From Niastella koreensis GR20-10 (GTDB lineage: Bacteria > Bacteroidota > Bacteroidia > Chitinophagales > Chitinophagaceae): a stretch of DNA of 64,000 nucleotides. Location: assembly GCF_000246855.1 (NCBI RefSeq), contig NC_016609.1, positions 1,736,001 through 1,800,000 of the forward strand, in the 5' to 3' direction. A program made the position numbers and the translations under genes. Positions within the stretch are counted from its first letter, which is position 1. Each line of letters starts with the position of its first letter. Below, piece by piece: positions 15,497 to 26,963 of the stretch. The notes beneath the pieces were generated by a model. The model had not been told where the DNA came from, did not search any database, and saw only the letters and a list, made by a program, of their open reading frames with translations.

Positions 15497-17710
15497 TTAG
15501 TTAACCCTTCCGGCTTCAGTTTCGATACCCGTTTTTCGTTCACGCCGGTTAACCGCTTTGCCAAAGCGATAGTTGAAACTGATAGTGAGTCTTTGCGTAT
15601 CGGTTTCCAGGTAATAATAAACTTCGGCGTACCGGATCTTTGTAAGTCTTCTTGTTTTTGAGGTATGAAATAGATCACTGCCCGACAGGGAAAGGGTTGC
15701 TTTTTCGTTCAGCTTTTTTTGTACGCCGCCATAAACCTGGCCTGTTGCCCGGTTTGTAGATTGCCATAACAACAATTTACCCCGGTAGGTGGTGGTGATA
15801 TCACCCGACCAGCCATTGTTGAATTTAAACTGATTGTAGGTCTTTAGATAAAAGGTGGTCAGGTTTGTATTGGCATACAATCCCTCATTGAAAATGGCGC
15901 CCTTGTAGTGCCGGTTAATAAATTCCTGGTTGATGTTTACCGTCCACCAGCGGGTGATATTGAATGTCCAGTTTATGCTAGTGCCAATGGTTGTGTACAG
16001 GTCAACATTCACCGGCATGGAAATAAAAGCATCGCCCACCTGTTTAAACCCCCGGGTTATCATTCCTTTGGTACGGCTATAGTTAATGCCGGCGATAAAC
16101 CTGTTATGGGTGTATGATAACTCCAGGTTGTTGCTGAAAGCTGGTTGCAGCAAGCTGTTGCCTGTATTGGTGGTATTCCGGTCGAAATAAAAAGAAGAAG
16201 GGTTCAGGTCACTGTAGCCGGGCCGTTCAATTCTTCTGCCGGCCGAAAAGCCCAGGGCGTTTTTGCCACTGCTGTCTAATTGATACATCAGGTACAGGGT
16301 AGGGAAGAGGTTGGTATAATGAAGAGAAAACGATGTGTCGGGTTTTGTTGCCATGTCGTATTGCAGGGCATTCCCTGCGGTGCTTTCCATCCGTACACCT
16401 GCCTGCACCGAAAAACGGTGGAAGTTCTTTTGCAGGTTAACGTAAGCTGCGTTTATATGCTCCCGGTACCGGAACTTGTTGCTTAACAGAAGGTCCGGGA
16501 TTATATCAGCACCCGATTGGTTGAAATAATTGCTGGTATTATTCCTTTCTGAATAAATGGTTTGTACCCCCGGTTCCCATTGAACGCTGCCAAACAAGGT
16601 ATCGGTATAATTTACTTTTGCACCGTAGATGCGGGCGGTGTATGGGCTGCCGGTTATCAATGCCGTTTGTGTGGCCAGGGTATCATCAGGGTGATGCACA
16701 TCGCTTTCCAGGTGTTGATTGGCCTGGTTGGCATACTGCAGGTAATCGAGATTAACGTTTATTTCTCCGCGATGGCCCGGTAAAAAATGTTGCAGGTTCA
16801 GGTTCAGCGAATTTCGATGGGTGTTGGTATTGTAGTGACTGATAGAATTTACAAACGAATCGGATTTATCTGAATTCCCGTTAAATTGGTTGTTGTAGTT
16901 ACCTGTTTCATAATAAGGTACTGAAAGGCCATTGTACAATACACCCACGGTGGTGTTGCTGCTTACAAAATAATCGATGCCCAGGTTATAATTGAAGCTT
17001 TGATCGTGATGGACCTCATGTACATTTTGCTGCAGGGTATATGACAAAGAATTATCAGGATAGGTATATACTCTTTGCCGGTGCGAACTAAAGTAACCTT
17101 TATACGCACTGTATCCCACGTTTGAAAAGAGGTTCAGTTTATTATTCCTGTAATTAAACACCAGGCTGTTGTTCCACCTGAAATACCGGCCCTGGCTGGC
17201 GCCCGCAGTGGCGCTGCCATTGAAACCATGCGATTTTAGTTTCTTCAGTTTTATATTTATAATAGCCGTCCCATCTGCACTATACCGCGAGGAGGGATTG
17301 GGCATCAATTCAATTTGATCGATCATGGAAACAGATAGCGACCGTAAATAATTTAGCAGGTCAGTACCGGTAAGCCGGGCAGGTTTATCGTCGATATAAA
17401 TAATAACGTTTTCCCGGCCACTTAAACTAACACTTCCATTTTCATCAACCAGCACTCCCGGCGCAAGATTCAGCACATCAATGGCATTACCGCCTGCTGT
17501 GGAGGCAAGTGCATTGGCATTTACTACAATTTTATCCAGTTGGCGTTCAACAAAGTTTTTCTGACCGGTAACCACCACTGTTTTTAACTGTTTTGTTTTG
17601 GCAGAATCAACTGCTGCCTTCATAGTGCGGCTTGTATCCTGTTGGGCGTTCGCAGTACAAAAAATAAATAGCCCTGATAATAACAATGCGGAGTGAAGTA
17701 TTGGCTGCAT
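15497..17710 (-). CDS. TonB-dependent-receptor-like outer membrane beta-barrel (OMP_b-brl_3 type)
   Basis: 737 residues from the ATG at 17710 (GTG two codons upstream rejected). A signal peptide ends near ANAQQ. A plug-like domain follows directly (VVVTGQKNFVERQLDKIVVNA; NVIIYIDDKPARLTG; IELMPNPSSRYSADGTAIINI), then a long aromatic-rich barrel (LGFSAGRRIERPGYSDLNPSSFYFD). Unlike most relatives it lacks the N-terminal carboxypeptidase-regulatory-like domain. These proteins belong to the outer membrane and their substrates are mostly unknown. The gene is divergent from the FadR-like regulator, with about 130 bp between. Confidence 0.9.
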   Translation of the reverse strand: MQPILHSALLLSGLFIFCTANAQQDTSRTMKAAVDSAKTKQLKTVVVTGQKNFVERQLDKIVVNANALASTAGGNAIDVLNLAPGVLVDENGSVSLSGRENVIIYIDDKPARLTGTDLLNYLRSLSVSMIDQIELMPNPSSRYSADGTAIINIKLKKLKSHGFNGSATAGASQGRYFRWNNSLVFNYRNNKLNLFSNVGYSAYKGYFSSHRQRVYTYPDNSLSYTLQQNVHEVHHDQSFNYNLGIDYFVSSNTTVGVLYNGLSVPYYETGNYNNQFNGNSDKSDSFVNSISHYNTNTHRNSLNLNLQHFLPGHRGEINVNLDYLQYANQANQHLESDVHHPDDTLATQTALITGSPYTARIYGAKVNYTDTLFGSVQWEPGVQTIYSERNNTSNYFNQSGADIIPDLLLSNKFRYREHINAAYVNLQKNFHRFSVQAGVRMESTAGNALQYDMATKPDTSFSLHYTNLFPTLYLMYQLDSSGKNALGFSAGRRIERPGYSDLNPSSFYFDRNTTNTGNSLLQPAFSNNLELSYTHNRFIAGINYSRTKGMITRGFKQVGDAFISMPVNVDLYTTIGTSINWTFNITRWWTVNINQEFINRHYKGAIFNEGLYANTNLTTFYLKTYNQFKFNNGWSGDITTTYRGKLLLWQSTNRATGQVYGGVQKKLNEKATLSLSGSDLFHTSKTRRLTKIRYAEVYYYLETDTQRLTISFNYRFGKAVNRRERKTGIETEAGRVN

Positions 17711-17819
17711 GGCCACAAACCTATAACTATTTGCTTAGTTAAACAACTAATTAATTAGTTTAAGTCGATAATTACTGGTTAACCGGGCAAATTTTTTTAG
17801 AATTTATCCCGAAGCGCTG

Positions 17820-17847
17820 TACCTTTGCAATCATCAGATGATATGAT
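17820..17847 (+). promoter_or_regulatory. Promoter -7 element and overlapping FadR-type operator
   Basis: TACCTTTG (17820-17827) fits the Bacteroidota -7 consensus TAnnTTTG. Just downstream, ATCAGAT-G-ATATGAT (17833-17847) is a dyad with one mismatched pair that covers the expected transcription start and the ATG at 17843. A nearly identical, perfect copy precedes the exporter gene at 18529, so a shared repressor is implied. Confidence 0.6.
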
Positions 17848-18511
17848 GAACAATTTAATTCCACGCCGGTCGCTCGCAGATGAAGTGGCTGCCCAATTAC
17901 AACAACAGATAACCCTGGGGAAGTATAAAACCGGGGAACAGTTGCCTATTGAACCCGAATTGATGAAAACATTCGGGGTGGGGCGCTCTACCATTCGCGA
18001 GGCTATCAAAACCCTGGTGAACTCGGGATTGCTGCGTGTACAGCAGGGACTGGGCACTTTTGTGGAGGGAACGGAAGGCATCAAAGAGCCTTTGCAGCAA
18101 CGGTTAAAGCGGGCAGATTTTAAAGACCTGGATGAAGTTCGGCAGTTAATAGAAATGAAGATCGCCGAAAAAGCCGCTGCCAACCGCACCGACGAAGACC
18201 TGAAGGAAATCCGCCACTGGCTGGCATTACGCAAAAAAGCAGCAACAGATGATAAGCTGGTTGAATGTGTTGAAGCCGACATCCGCTTTCATACCGCTAT
18301 TGCAGTGGCTTCCGGCAACGAAGTGCTGGCCGACCTGTACAAGAGCTTAACAATACAGATAAAAAACTGGTTCCTGACCGTTTACAGCGATGCCACCGAT
18401 TTCAGGAAAACTCAAAATATGCATGAACAATTGTTAAAGGCCATCGAGGCAAACGATAACCGGAAGGCCTGGAACATAGCTGCAAAAATTATAGGACATA
18501 CTGCTCAATAA
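17843..18511 (+). CDS. GntR-family regulator, FadR subfamily
   Basis: 222 residues from the ATG at 17843 (TTG at 17825 rejected). The N-terminal winged helix spans about 8-75 (SLADEVAAQLQQQITLGKYKTGEQLPIEPELM; FGVGRSTIREAIKTL; GTFVEG). The C-terminal FCD helical ligand domain spans about 90-215 and contains metal-site-like residues (ADIRFHTAIA; MHEQLLKAI). It lies 37 bp upstream of an MFS exporter. Matching palindromes in front of both genes suggest that it represses itself and the exporter until a small organic acid or a drug-like ligand binds. Confidence 0.9.
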   Translation: MMNNLIPRRSLADEVAAQLQQQITLGKYKTGEQLPIEPELMKTFGVGRSTIREAIKTLVNSGLLRVQQGLGTFVEGTEGIKEPLQQRLKRADFKDLDEVRQLIEMKIAEKAAANRTDEDLKEIRHWLALRKKAATDDKLVECVEADIRFHTAIAVASGNEVLADLYKSLTIQIKNWFLTVYSDATDFRKTQNMHEQLLKAIEANDNRKAWNIAAKIIGHTAQ

Positions 18512-18528
18512 ACAATTTGTATTTAAAC

Positions 18529-18543
18529 ATCAGATGATCTGAT
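18529..18543. promoter_or_regulatory. Perfect FadR-type operator before the MFS gene
   Basis: ATCAGAT-G-ATCTGAT is a perfect 15-bp dyad ending 5 bp before the MFS ATG. It repeats the dyad at 17833-17847. The position over the ribosome-loading or transcription-start zone suggests repression by the adjacent FadR-like protein. Confidence 0.6.
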
Positions 18544-18548
18544 TTATT

Positions 18549-19772
18549 ATGATGAAAACAACCAATTCCCCGGCAGTTATTGATGCGAAGGCGCTGGCGC
18601 AAACAACCGTTTATTCCATTCTGTTTACGATCAGTTTTTCCCATTTGCTGAATGATATGATGCAGTCGGTTATCCCGGCTATTTACCCGATGCTAAAGGA
18701 CAACTATCATTTGTCGTTTACCCAGATCGGGTTGATCACTTTTACTTTTCAATTAACGGCCTCCCTGCTGCAACCATTTGTGGGGCATTTTACCGATAAA
18801 ACACCCCGGCCGTATTCGCTGGCCATTGGCATGGGCTTTACCTTAACAGGGCTTATTTCGCTGGCACTGGCGCACAATTTTGCCACCATACTGGTTAGTG
18901 TGAGCCTCATAGGTATGGGTTCCTCGGTGTTTCATCCTGAATCGTCGCGGGTGGCGCACCTGGCTTCGGGTGGTAAAAAAGGACTGGCGCAATCCATCTT
19001 TCAACTGGGTGGCAATGCCGGTTCAGCTATTGGTCCCCTGCTGGCCGCATTGATCGTAGTGCCTTACGGGCAATTCAATATCATCTGGTTTGGACTGGTG
19101 GCCATCTTAGGCATTGTAGTATTGATAAGAGTAGGCGGATGGTATAAAGACCATTTAGAGCTGAGAAAGAAAAACAAAGCTGTTGCACCGGTAGTGCATT
19201 CGCATTTGCCCAGGTCAAGAGTGATTACTTCACTGGCAATATTGCTGGTGCTTATTTTCTCAAAGTATTTTTACATGGCCAGCATGAGCAGCTATTTTAC
19301 TTTTTACCTGATCGATAAATTCCACCTTACCGTACAGCAATCGCAGATCCACCTGTTCATTTTCCTGGCATCTGTAGCCGCAGGCACTTTGCTGGGCGGT
19401 CCGTTGGGCGATCGTTTTGGAAGAAAATATATTATCTGGATCTCAATCCTGGGTGTGGCGCCATTTACCTTGTTATTGCCTTATGCCAACCTGTTCTGGA
19501 CCGGCGCGTTGTCGATGGTCATTGGCTTTATTCTCGCTTCGGCATTCTCGGCCATTTTAGTATATGCTACCGAACTGGTGCCCGGTAAAGTGGGCATGAT
19601 CGCCGGGTTGTTCTTTGGTTTTGCCTTTGGTATGGGCGGACTTGGTTCAGCCGTATTGGGGAAACTGGCTGATGCAACCAGTGTGAACTATGTGTTCCAT
19701 GTATGCGCCTTTTTACCATTGCTGGGTATAATTACCGGTTTGCTGCCCAATATTGAGCATCAGAAGAAGTAG
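18549..19772 (+). CDS. MFS exporter, fosmidomycin-resistance (Fsr) type
   Basis: 407 residues, twelve predicted membrane segments. The start SILFTISFSHLLNDMMQSVIPAIYPML and GMGSSVFHPESSRVAHLASGGKKG are characteristic of the Fsr branch of the major facilitator superfamily; PLGDRFGRKYIIW is the cytoplasmic loop motif of the second half. Members export fosmidomycin and related small molecules from the cytoplasm. It is paired with the FadR-like regulator and carries the same operator, so its expression is probably inducible. The physiological substrate is not known. Confidence 0.88.
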   Translation: MMKTTNSPAVIDAKALAQTTVYSILFTISFSHLLNDMMQSVIPAIYPMLKDNYHLSFTQIGLITFTFQLTASLLQPFVGHFTDKTPRPYSLAIGMGFTLTGLISLALAHNFATILVSVSLIGMGSSVFHPESSRVAHLASGGKKGLAQSIFQLGGNAGSAIGPLLAALIVVPYGQFNIIWFGLVAILGIVVLIRVGGWYKDHLELRKKNKAVAPVVHSHLPRSRVITSLAILLVLIFSKYFYMASMSSYFTFYLIDKFHLTVQQSQIHLFIFLASVAAGTLLGGPLGDRFGRKYIIWISILGVAPFTLLLPYANLFWTGALSMVIGFILASAFSAILVYATELVPGKVGMIAGLFFGFAFGMGGLGSAVLGKLADATSVNYVFHVCAFLPLLGIITGLLPNIEHQKK

Positions 19773-19805
19773 GATGCGTTTATTTTTTCGGCTCCTTCAA
19801 TTTAT

Positions 19806-20966
19806 TTACCCCATACTCTTCTTAAAAGCATTAATGATATAGTTGTTATCCTGGTAAAGAAGGGTTTCATTTACAGAAATGAAACCCTCATTTTTTTCAT
19901 TCACCCGCCCAATGCGGATATTATAGTTGGTGTTCAACGCATCTCTTAATTTGGTGATCTCTATTTTGGGCGATAACGCAAAAGTATAAATATTGGTACC
20001 ACCGGGCAGGGCCTTGATAGCGATGCCGGGAATTTTATTTAATGCTTCAAACAGCTCATTGGCTTTTTGAACGGTATTCTTCATGCGGGTTTCAAAACCT
20101 TCCAGCCGGTGAAGGGCCATGGCGGCATTGGCCCAGTTGCCATACATACTGCCGCCATGCACTTTTATCAGGTGCGGCATTTTATCAATTACAGCTTTCT
20201 CCCCACAGAGTATGGCGCCGCCAGCAGCACCAAAGTATTTGTACAACGAAATATAAATGGTATCAAACAGGGAGGCATATTCTTTTACCGAAACGCCCGA
20301 CCAGGCAGCGGCCATATAGATCCGGGCGCCATCGAGGTGCAGTTTAATATTGTTGGCACGGCAGTATGTGCTGATCTTTCTTAATTCTTCCATAGGCACC
20401 ATGCGCCCATTGCTTCTGCGTACGGGGTTTTCAATCGATACCGCGCCAATGCCTGTTTTAAACACTTCTTCATTGGGAATGGCTTCCACCGCCGCCTGTA
20501 GTTGTTGCGCGGTAAAAAAAGGTTCGTCCTTTGCCAGGGGCATCAGTCTTTTCTGATAAACAGTTTGTGCCGCATCGGCTTCATCCCGGTAAACATGGCT
20601 GGTATCCTGTACAAACACCTTACTGTTTTCACCGCTTAATACGGCAATGGCCAGCTGGTTGGCCATGGTGCCCGTAGGCATAAACACTGCCTTTTCCTTA
20701 CCCGTTATTTCAACAAACTTTTTTTCCAGTGCCTCAACCGATCCGCCGGCGCCATAGGAATCCCGTGCAATGGTGGCCTGTTGCAAAATATTCAGGTAAT
20801 CTGCAGGCTCAAACATTTCACCGTCGCCCAGGAATTTAATAGCCTGGGCAGCCATGGGCGATTGTTTGTGACCGGTACCCATTGCCAAAACAGGATTGGT
20901 AACCAATAAGGGCAGGGTAGCCAGACCGGAATTCTTCAGGAAGTTTCTTCTGTTTACTGGGGCCAT
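19806..20966 (-). CDS. Threonine aldolase-family PLP enzyme with Tat-like signal
   Basis: 386 residues. The N-terminus has RRNFLKNSGLATLPLL, a twin-arginine-like export signal (R6-R7), which is unusual for this normally cytoplasmic fold. The PLP-enzyme core follows: DSYGAGGSVEALEKKF, MPTGTMANQLAI, LHLDGARI (D212 binds the pyridine nitrogen) and SLYKYFGAAGG (K243, the Schiff-base lysine). Low-specificity L-threonine aldolases split L-threonine or related beta-hydroxy amino acids to glycine and an aldehyde. Length after removal of the signal is normal for the family. The gene stands alone, convergent with the exporter. Confidence 0.87.
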   Translation of the reverse strand: MAPVNRRNFLKNSGLATLPLLVTNPVLAMGTGHKQSPMAAQAIKFLGDGEMFEPADYLNILQQATIARDSYGAGGSVEALEKKFVEITGKEKAVFMPTGTMANQLAIAVLSGENSKVFVQDTSHVYRDEADAAQTVYQKRLMPLAKDEPFFTAQQLQAAVEAIPNEEVFKTGIGAVSIENPVRRSNGRMVPMEELRKISTYCRANNIKLHLDGARIYMAAAWSGVSVKEYASLFDTIYISLYKYFGAAGGAILCGEKAVIDKMPHLIKVHGGSMYGNWANAAMALHRLEGFETRMKNTVQKANELFEALNKIPGIAIKALPGGTNIYTFALSPKIEITKLRDALNTNYNIRIGRVNEKNEGFISVNETLLYQDNNYIINAFKKSMG

Positions 20967-21174
20967 ATAAAAGCGTTTAGTGGCAGGAAGTTAGTAAATT
21001 AATGTGAGTTAATATCTGTGTTGCACAGCCGCTTGTATATATTAAGGTCAGATGTTAATTTTGGTGTATCTTTTAAATAGCAGATATGAATTAATGCAGA
21101 TTTGTTGCTTGTTCAAACTTTTAATTTAATAGTAGCGTGGCATAATTTTTTTCATAATTAATTAAAGCTTGATT

Positions 21175-21384
21175 ATGGAAGACAATAAAAAGAAAGACAT
21201 CAACAAGCAAAAGGAGGAACAGAAGGACAACCCGGTTTCACAACCCGATCCTGAAACCCTTCACAAAACTGATCCTCAGGAAAATATGCGGGGACCATTG
21301 AGTTCCCTGCTGAATAAAGAAAGAAAAGCAATAGATGAAAAAGGAAAGGAATATGTAGATGGGGAAGGTGACGACAAGCAATAA
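21175..21384 (+). CDS. Small, highly charged hypothetical protein
   Basis: 69 residues from the ATG at 21175 (TTG at 21169 rejected). Almost entirely Lys, Glu, Asp, Gln and Asn, so probably disordered. No family recognised. A clear terminator follows at 21400, which supports it as a real transcript. Similar short acidic-basic proteins are often stress-induced, but there is no direct evidence here. Confidence 0.6.
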   Translation: MEDNKKKDINKQKEEQKDNPVSQPDPETLHKTDPQENMRGPLSSLLNKERKAIDEKGKEYVDGEGDDKQ

Positions 21385-21399
21385 TAAAATAAGAATACT

Positions 21400-21425
21400 G
21401 GCCGCATCCTGAGCAGGGTGCGGCC
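21400..21425. terminator. Rho-independent terminator
   Basis: GGCCGCATCC-N6-GGGTGCGGCC (one wobble pair) followed by TTTTTT on the plus strand. It terminates the small charged protein gene and ends 4 bp before the stop of the convergent YihY gene. Confidence 0.88.
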
Positions 21426-21429
21426 TTTT

Positions 21430-22383
21430 TTATTTAACGGCTGGCTGTTTTTTAGTTTCTTTAACAGTAGTATTATTATCCTTGTCAGTTTCAATTTCAA
21501 CCTTCTTCAACGATACTGCATAATCATTAGGTTGAAGGGCAGAACCCTTATGCGCACTCCAGGCCATGGCATACTCGGCGCCCAGGTATAAAATGATCGC
21601 AGAATAATATACCCATAAAAGCAGGATCACCAGCGAGCCTGCAGCCCCATAGGTGGTGCCGATATTGCTTTTGCCAATGTAAAAGGAGATACCGAATTTA
21701 CCTGCCATAAACAACAAGCTGGAGGCAATAGCGCCCGGCAGCACATCTTTAAATTTTGTTTTGGCGTCGGGCAGTACTTTAAAGATCAGCAGGAACAAAA
21801 CCATAATCACTAATAATGAGATCACTAAGTTTAAAATATAGAATACAACAACCGTTACATCCGGGAAGTGGCTTTTCAGCCGGTCACTCAGCCCTTCCAC
21901 AATAGTGGTCACGGCAAGTGATACCAGTAATAAAAAGCCAAGACTGATAACAATGGAAAAGGAGAGGAACCGGGTTCTTACAAACTGCCAGATCCCTTTT
22001 TGTGGTTTTGCCTTAAACCCCCAGATGGTATTGATGGAATCCTGGATTTCGGCAAATACGGCCGTTGCACTGAATAACAAGGTTATAATCCCTATTACTG
22101 CCGCTGTTGTTCCCTTGCCGCTCAGGGAGGCGTTCTTAATGATCGTTTGGAGTTGAAGCGCAGCATCCGGGCCAACAAACGATTTCATCTGGTCATAAAT
22201 CCTGCCCTGTACAGCTTCCTGACCTAAAAAGATGCTGCACAAAAAAATGATCACCACCAGTAAAGGCCCAAAAGAAAAAACGGTGGTATAGGCAAGCGAA
22301 GCGCTCAATTTGAGGATCTTGTCACTCATAAAATTTTTAAAGCACTGTAGCAGTACCTGTCCTATGATCTTTATTCTCTTCAT
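21430..22383 (-). CDS. YihY/BrkB-family inner membrane protein
   Basis: 317 residues with six predicted membrane segments. LSASLAYTTVFSFGPLLVVIIFL near the start and INTIWGFKAKPQKG and GAAGSLVILLLWVYYSAIILYLGAEYA are the signature of the YihY (UPF0761, formerly 'RNase BN') family. Function is unproven in general; a transport or envelope role is assumed. The last 45 residues are charged and cytoplasmic. It is divergent from the lipoprotein gene downstream. Confidence 0.9.
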   Translation of the reverse strand: MKRIKIIGQVLLQCFKNFMSDKILKLSASLAYTTVFSFGPLLVVIIFLCSIFLGQEAVQGRIYDQMKSFVGPDAALQLQTIIKNASLSGKGTTAAVIGIITLLFSATAVFAEIQDSINTIWGFKAKPQKGIWQFVRTRFLSFSIVISLGFLLLVSLAVTTIVEGLSDRLKSHFPDVTVVVFYILNLVISLLVIMVLFLLIFKVLPDAKTKFKDVLPGAIASSLLFMAGKFGISFYIGKSNIGTTYGAAGSLVILLLWVYYSAIILYLGAEYAMAWSAHKGSALQPNDYAVSLKKVEIETDKDNNTTVKETKKQPAVK

Positions 22384-22594
22384 CGGTTCAAGCCATGGAT
22401 ACTACAACAGCCTAAAAAATTATACCATCGCCTTTCGGAAGATATCCCCAATTTAACAGCATTTTAATTTTTTTAGCCGGTCAAGGAAACCAATAGTACC
22501 ACTTTGGCGTATCAGAGGCAAATGATCAAAAGGACTGTTTGCAGAGCGCTCTGCGAACGCTTTCGCCTTAACTATTAAAAGTAAAAATTCTAAC

Positions 22595-23437
22595 ATGAAA
22601 CGATCCATGCTTTCAATGACATGGGCCGGTATGCTATTGCTAACCGTCACCGCCTGTACTCATGACCATGAAGATATGCCTGTTCCTGCGCCTAATAATG
22701 TGCAACTTAAGCAAGACAACCAGTTGGGTAGCATTCTTACTGATGTCAACGGAAAAACGCTTTATTTCTTTTCCAACGATGCCAATGGACAATCTGCCTG
22801 CAGCGGTGGTTGCGCCACCACCTGGCCCATATTTTATGTAGATGCGCTGAATTTGCCGGCAGGGCTTGCCAGTGCTGATTTTGGCAGCATTACCCGCGCA
22901 GATGGGAAACCTCAAACAACCTATAAGGGTTGGCCCTTGTACTACTATGCCAAGGATTCAGTGGCAGGAGATAAAAAAGGAGAAGCGTTTGGCAGCAAAT
23001 GGTTCACTGCAAAACCTGATTATACGATTATGCTGGCTTATACCCAGTTAATTGGCAACGATACAAAACATTATACCAGTAAGTATGTAGAAGGTGATGA
23101 AGTAACTCCATACTTCACAGATGCCTATGGCCACACGCTGTATACTTTTAAAAACGACAAATTCAACGCCAATAAGTACACCAAGAGTGATTTCAGCAAC
23201 AACGGAACCTGGCCAATAGATACATTGAACACAGTGCAGGGAATACCCTCGATGTGCAATTCGGCCGATTTTAATAAGATCAATGTGTTTGGTAAAACCC
23301 AGATCACATACAGAGGCTGGCCTTTGTACTATTTTGGACCCGATTCATTAAAACGGGGTAATACAAAAGGCGTGAGTGTGCCAACACCGGGCACCTGGCC
23401 TGTAGCGAATCAGAATACAACTCCGGCAGTTCCCTGA
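22595..23437 (+). CDS. Lipoprotein with two COG4315-type repeats
   Basis: 280 residues. Lipoprotein signal with lipobox TVTAC (C21). Two copies of the 'secreted repeat of unknown function' follow. Each has G-x-TLY-F-D, then TWPI and later TYKGWPLYYY (first copy about 45-130) or TYRGWPLYYF (second copy about 160-260). Proteins with this repeat are periplasmic or surface-anchored, and some lie near respiratory or electron-transfer genes. The first copy has a Cys pair (SACSGGC) that could bind metal or form a disulphide. Function unknown. Confidence 0.85.
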   Translation: MKRSMLSMTWAGMLLLTVTACTHDHEDMPVPAPNNVQLKQDNQLGSILTDVNGKTLYFFSNDANGQSACSGGCATTWPIFYVDALNLPAGLASADFGSITRADGKPQTTYKGWPLYYYAKDSVAGDKKGEAFGSKWFTAKPDYTIMLAYTQLIGNDTKHYTSKYVEGDEVTPYFTDAYGHTLYTFKNDKFNANKYTKSDFSNNGTWPIDTLNTVQGIPSMCNSADFNKINVFGKTQITYRGWPLYYFGPDSLKRGNTKGVSVPTPGTWPVANQNTTPAVP

Positions 23438-23455
23438 TACACGCGTTCGTAAGTA

Positions 23456-23487
23456 AAAAAGCGTCCGCCAGCTGGCGGACGCTTTTT
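23456..23487. terminator. Strong bidirectional terminator
   Basis: A perfect 22-bp palindrome (23461-23482, arm GCGTCCGCCAG) is flanked by AAAAA and TTTTT. It separates the convergent COG4315 lipoprotein and katG genes. Confidence 0.93.
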
Positions 23488-23505
23488 ATTTTACAAATAT
23501 GGTAA

Positions 23506-25809
<2,304 letters not shown>

Positions 25810-25872
25810 TTACTTTGTTGGGTAGGGGCGCTAAAATTAGGATTTTGGGGAAATAAGCGAAATCAATTAATT

Positions 25873-25897
25873 CTATAAATCGATAGGTAAAACCTAT
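25873..25897. promoter_or_regulatory. OxyR-like binding site upstream of katG
   Basis: ATAGGTAAAACCTAT (25883-25897) is a perfect dyad and fits the ATAGnTnnnAnCTAT half of the OxyR consensus. A further CTAT at 25873-25876, six bases away, has the spacing of the neighbouring half. The fourth expected tetranucleotide is not visible. The site is 104 bp upstream of katG. Confidence 0.55.
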
Positions 25898-26030
25898 ATG
25901 GCAGAAAGGGACAAAATGTTATGATAAATTTGTGTTTTATGCCAATTTGACTTTTGTCAACGCACCTCCTGAGTGCTTTATGAAAAGGTACAGTATTTGA
26001 AACAATTCAATTACAAAACAGTAGATTATA

Positions 26031-26951
26031 ATGGAATATAAAGACTATTATAAAGTATTGGGGGTAGAAAAAACTGCTACCCAGGACGAGATAAAAAAGG
26101 CTTATCGCAAGCTGGCTGTTAAATATCACCCCGATAAAAATGCGGGTGATAAAAAAGCCGAGGAAAAATTCAAGGAAGTAACCGAAGCCAACGAAGTGCT
26201 CAGCGATCCGGAAAAGCGTAAAAAGTACGATACATTAGGCGCCAACTGGAAACAGTACGAGCATGCAGACTTTAGTGGGGCAGGTGGTGGCGGTTTTGGC
26301 GGCCAGCGGGGCGGACAAAGTTATTATGAATATAACGGTGACGCTGAAGACATTTTTGGCGGTGGTGGATTCTCTGACTTCTTCAAATCCTTCTTTGGCG
26401 GTGGTGGCGGTGAAAGAAGTTACGGTGGCTTTCAACAGGAAATGCCGGGCCAGAGTATTGAAGGCGAAGCAACCATAACCCTGCAGGAAGCTTTTACCGG
26501 TACCGAACGTATTATTGATCTGGGCACCGAAAAACTGAAAGTCAAAATAAAACCTGGTGCCTATGAAGGACTGGTGCTGAAATCGAAAGGCAAGGGAATG
26601 AAAGGCCGTGGCGGAAAAGCCGGTGACCTGTTCATTACGGTACATATACAACCGAATCCTGTATTTAAAAGAACCGGTAACGACCTGCACATAGAGGTGC
26701 CTGTAGATGCATTTACGTTGATGCTGGGGGGTAAGCTGCCGGTTAAAACCCTTTCAGGTGAAGTGACCATCACTGTTCCTGAAGGAACACAAAACGGGAA
26801 AAAGTTGCGGTTGAAAGGGAAGGGAATGCCGGTATATAATCAACAGGCAGTTGGTGACCTGTATATAAAAATAGAAGCCAAATTACCGGACTCTTTTACT
26901 GAAGAACAAAAAGAACTGATAAAGAAATTACAGGACAGTTATAAAAAATAA
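26031..26951 (+). CDS. CbpA-type J-domain co-chaperone (DnaJ without zinc finger)
   Basis: 306 residues. J domain at 1-70 with the HPD motif ([16 protein letters not shown]), a glycine/phenylalanine-rich linker (about 85-135), and the two beta-rich substrate-binding domains (about 145-300; [38 protein letters not shown]). The four CXXCXGXG zinc repeats of DnaJ are absent, so it is a type II/CbpA-like protein that stimulates DnaK. It is followed 12 bp later by a thioredoxin gene, and the two probably form one stress operon. Confidence 0.92.
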   Translation: MEYKDYYKVLGVEKTATQDEIKKAYRKLAVKYHPDKNAGDKKAEEKFKEVTEANEVLSDPEKRKKYDTLGANWKQYEHADFSGAGGGGFGGQRGGQSYYEYNGDAEDIFGGGGFSDFFKSFFGGGGGERSYGGFQQEMPGQSIEGEATITLQEAFTGTERIIDLGTEKLKVKIKPGAYEGLVLKSKGKGMKGRGGKAGDLFITVHIQPNPVFKRTGNDLHIEVPVDAFTLMLGGKLPVKTLSGEVTITVPEGTQNGKKLRLKGKGMPVYNQQAVGDLYIKIEAKLPDSFTEEQKELIKKLQDSYKK

Positions 26952-26963
26952 AAATCGAGTGAT

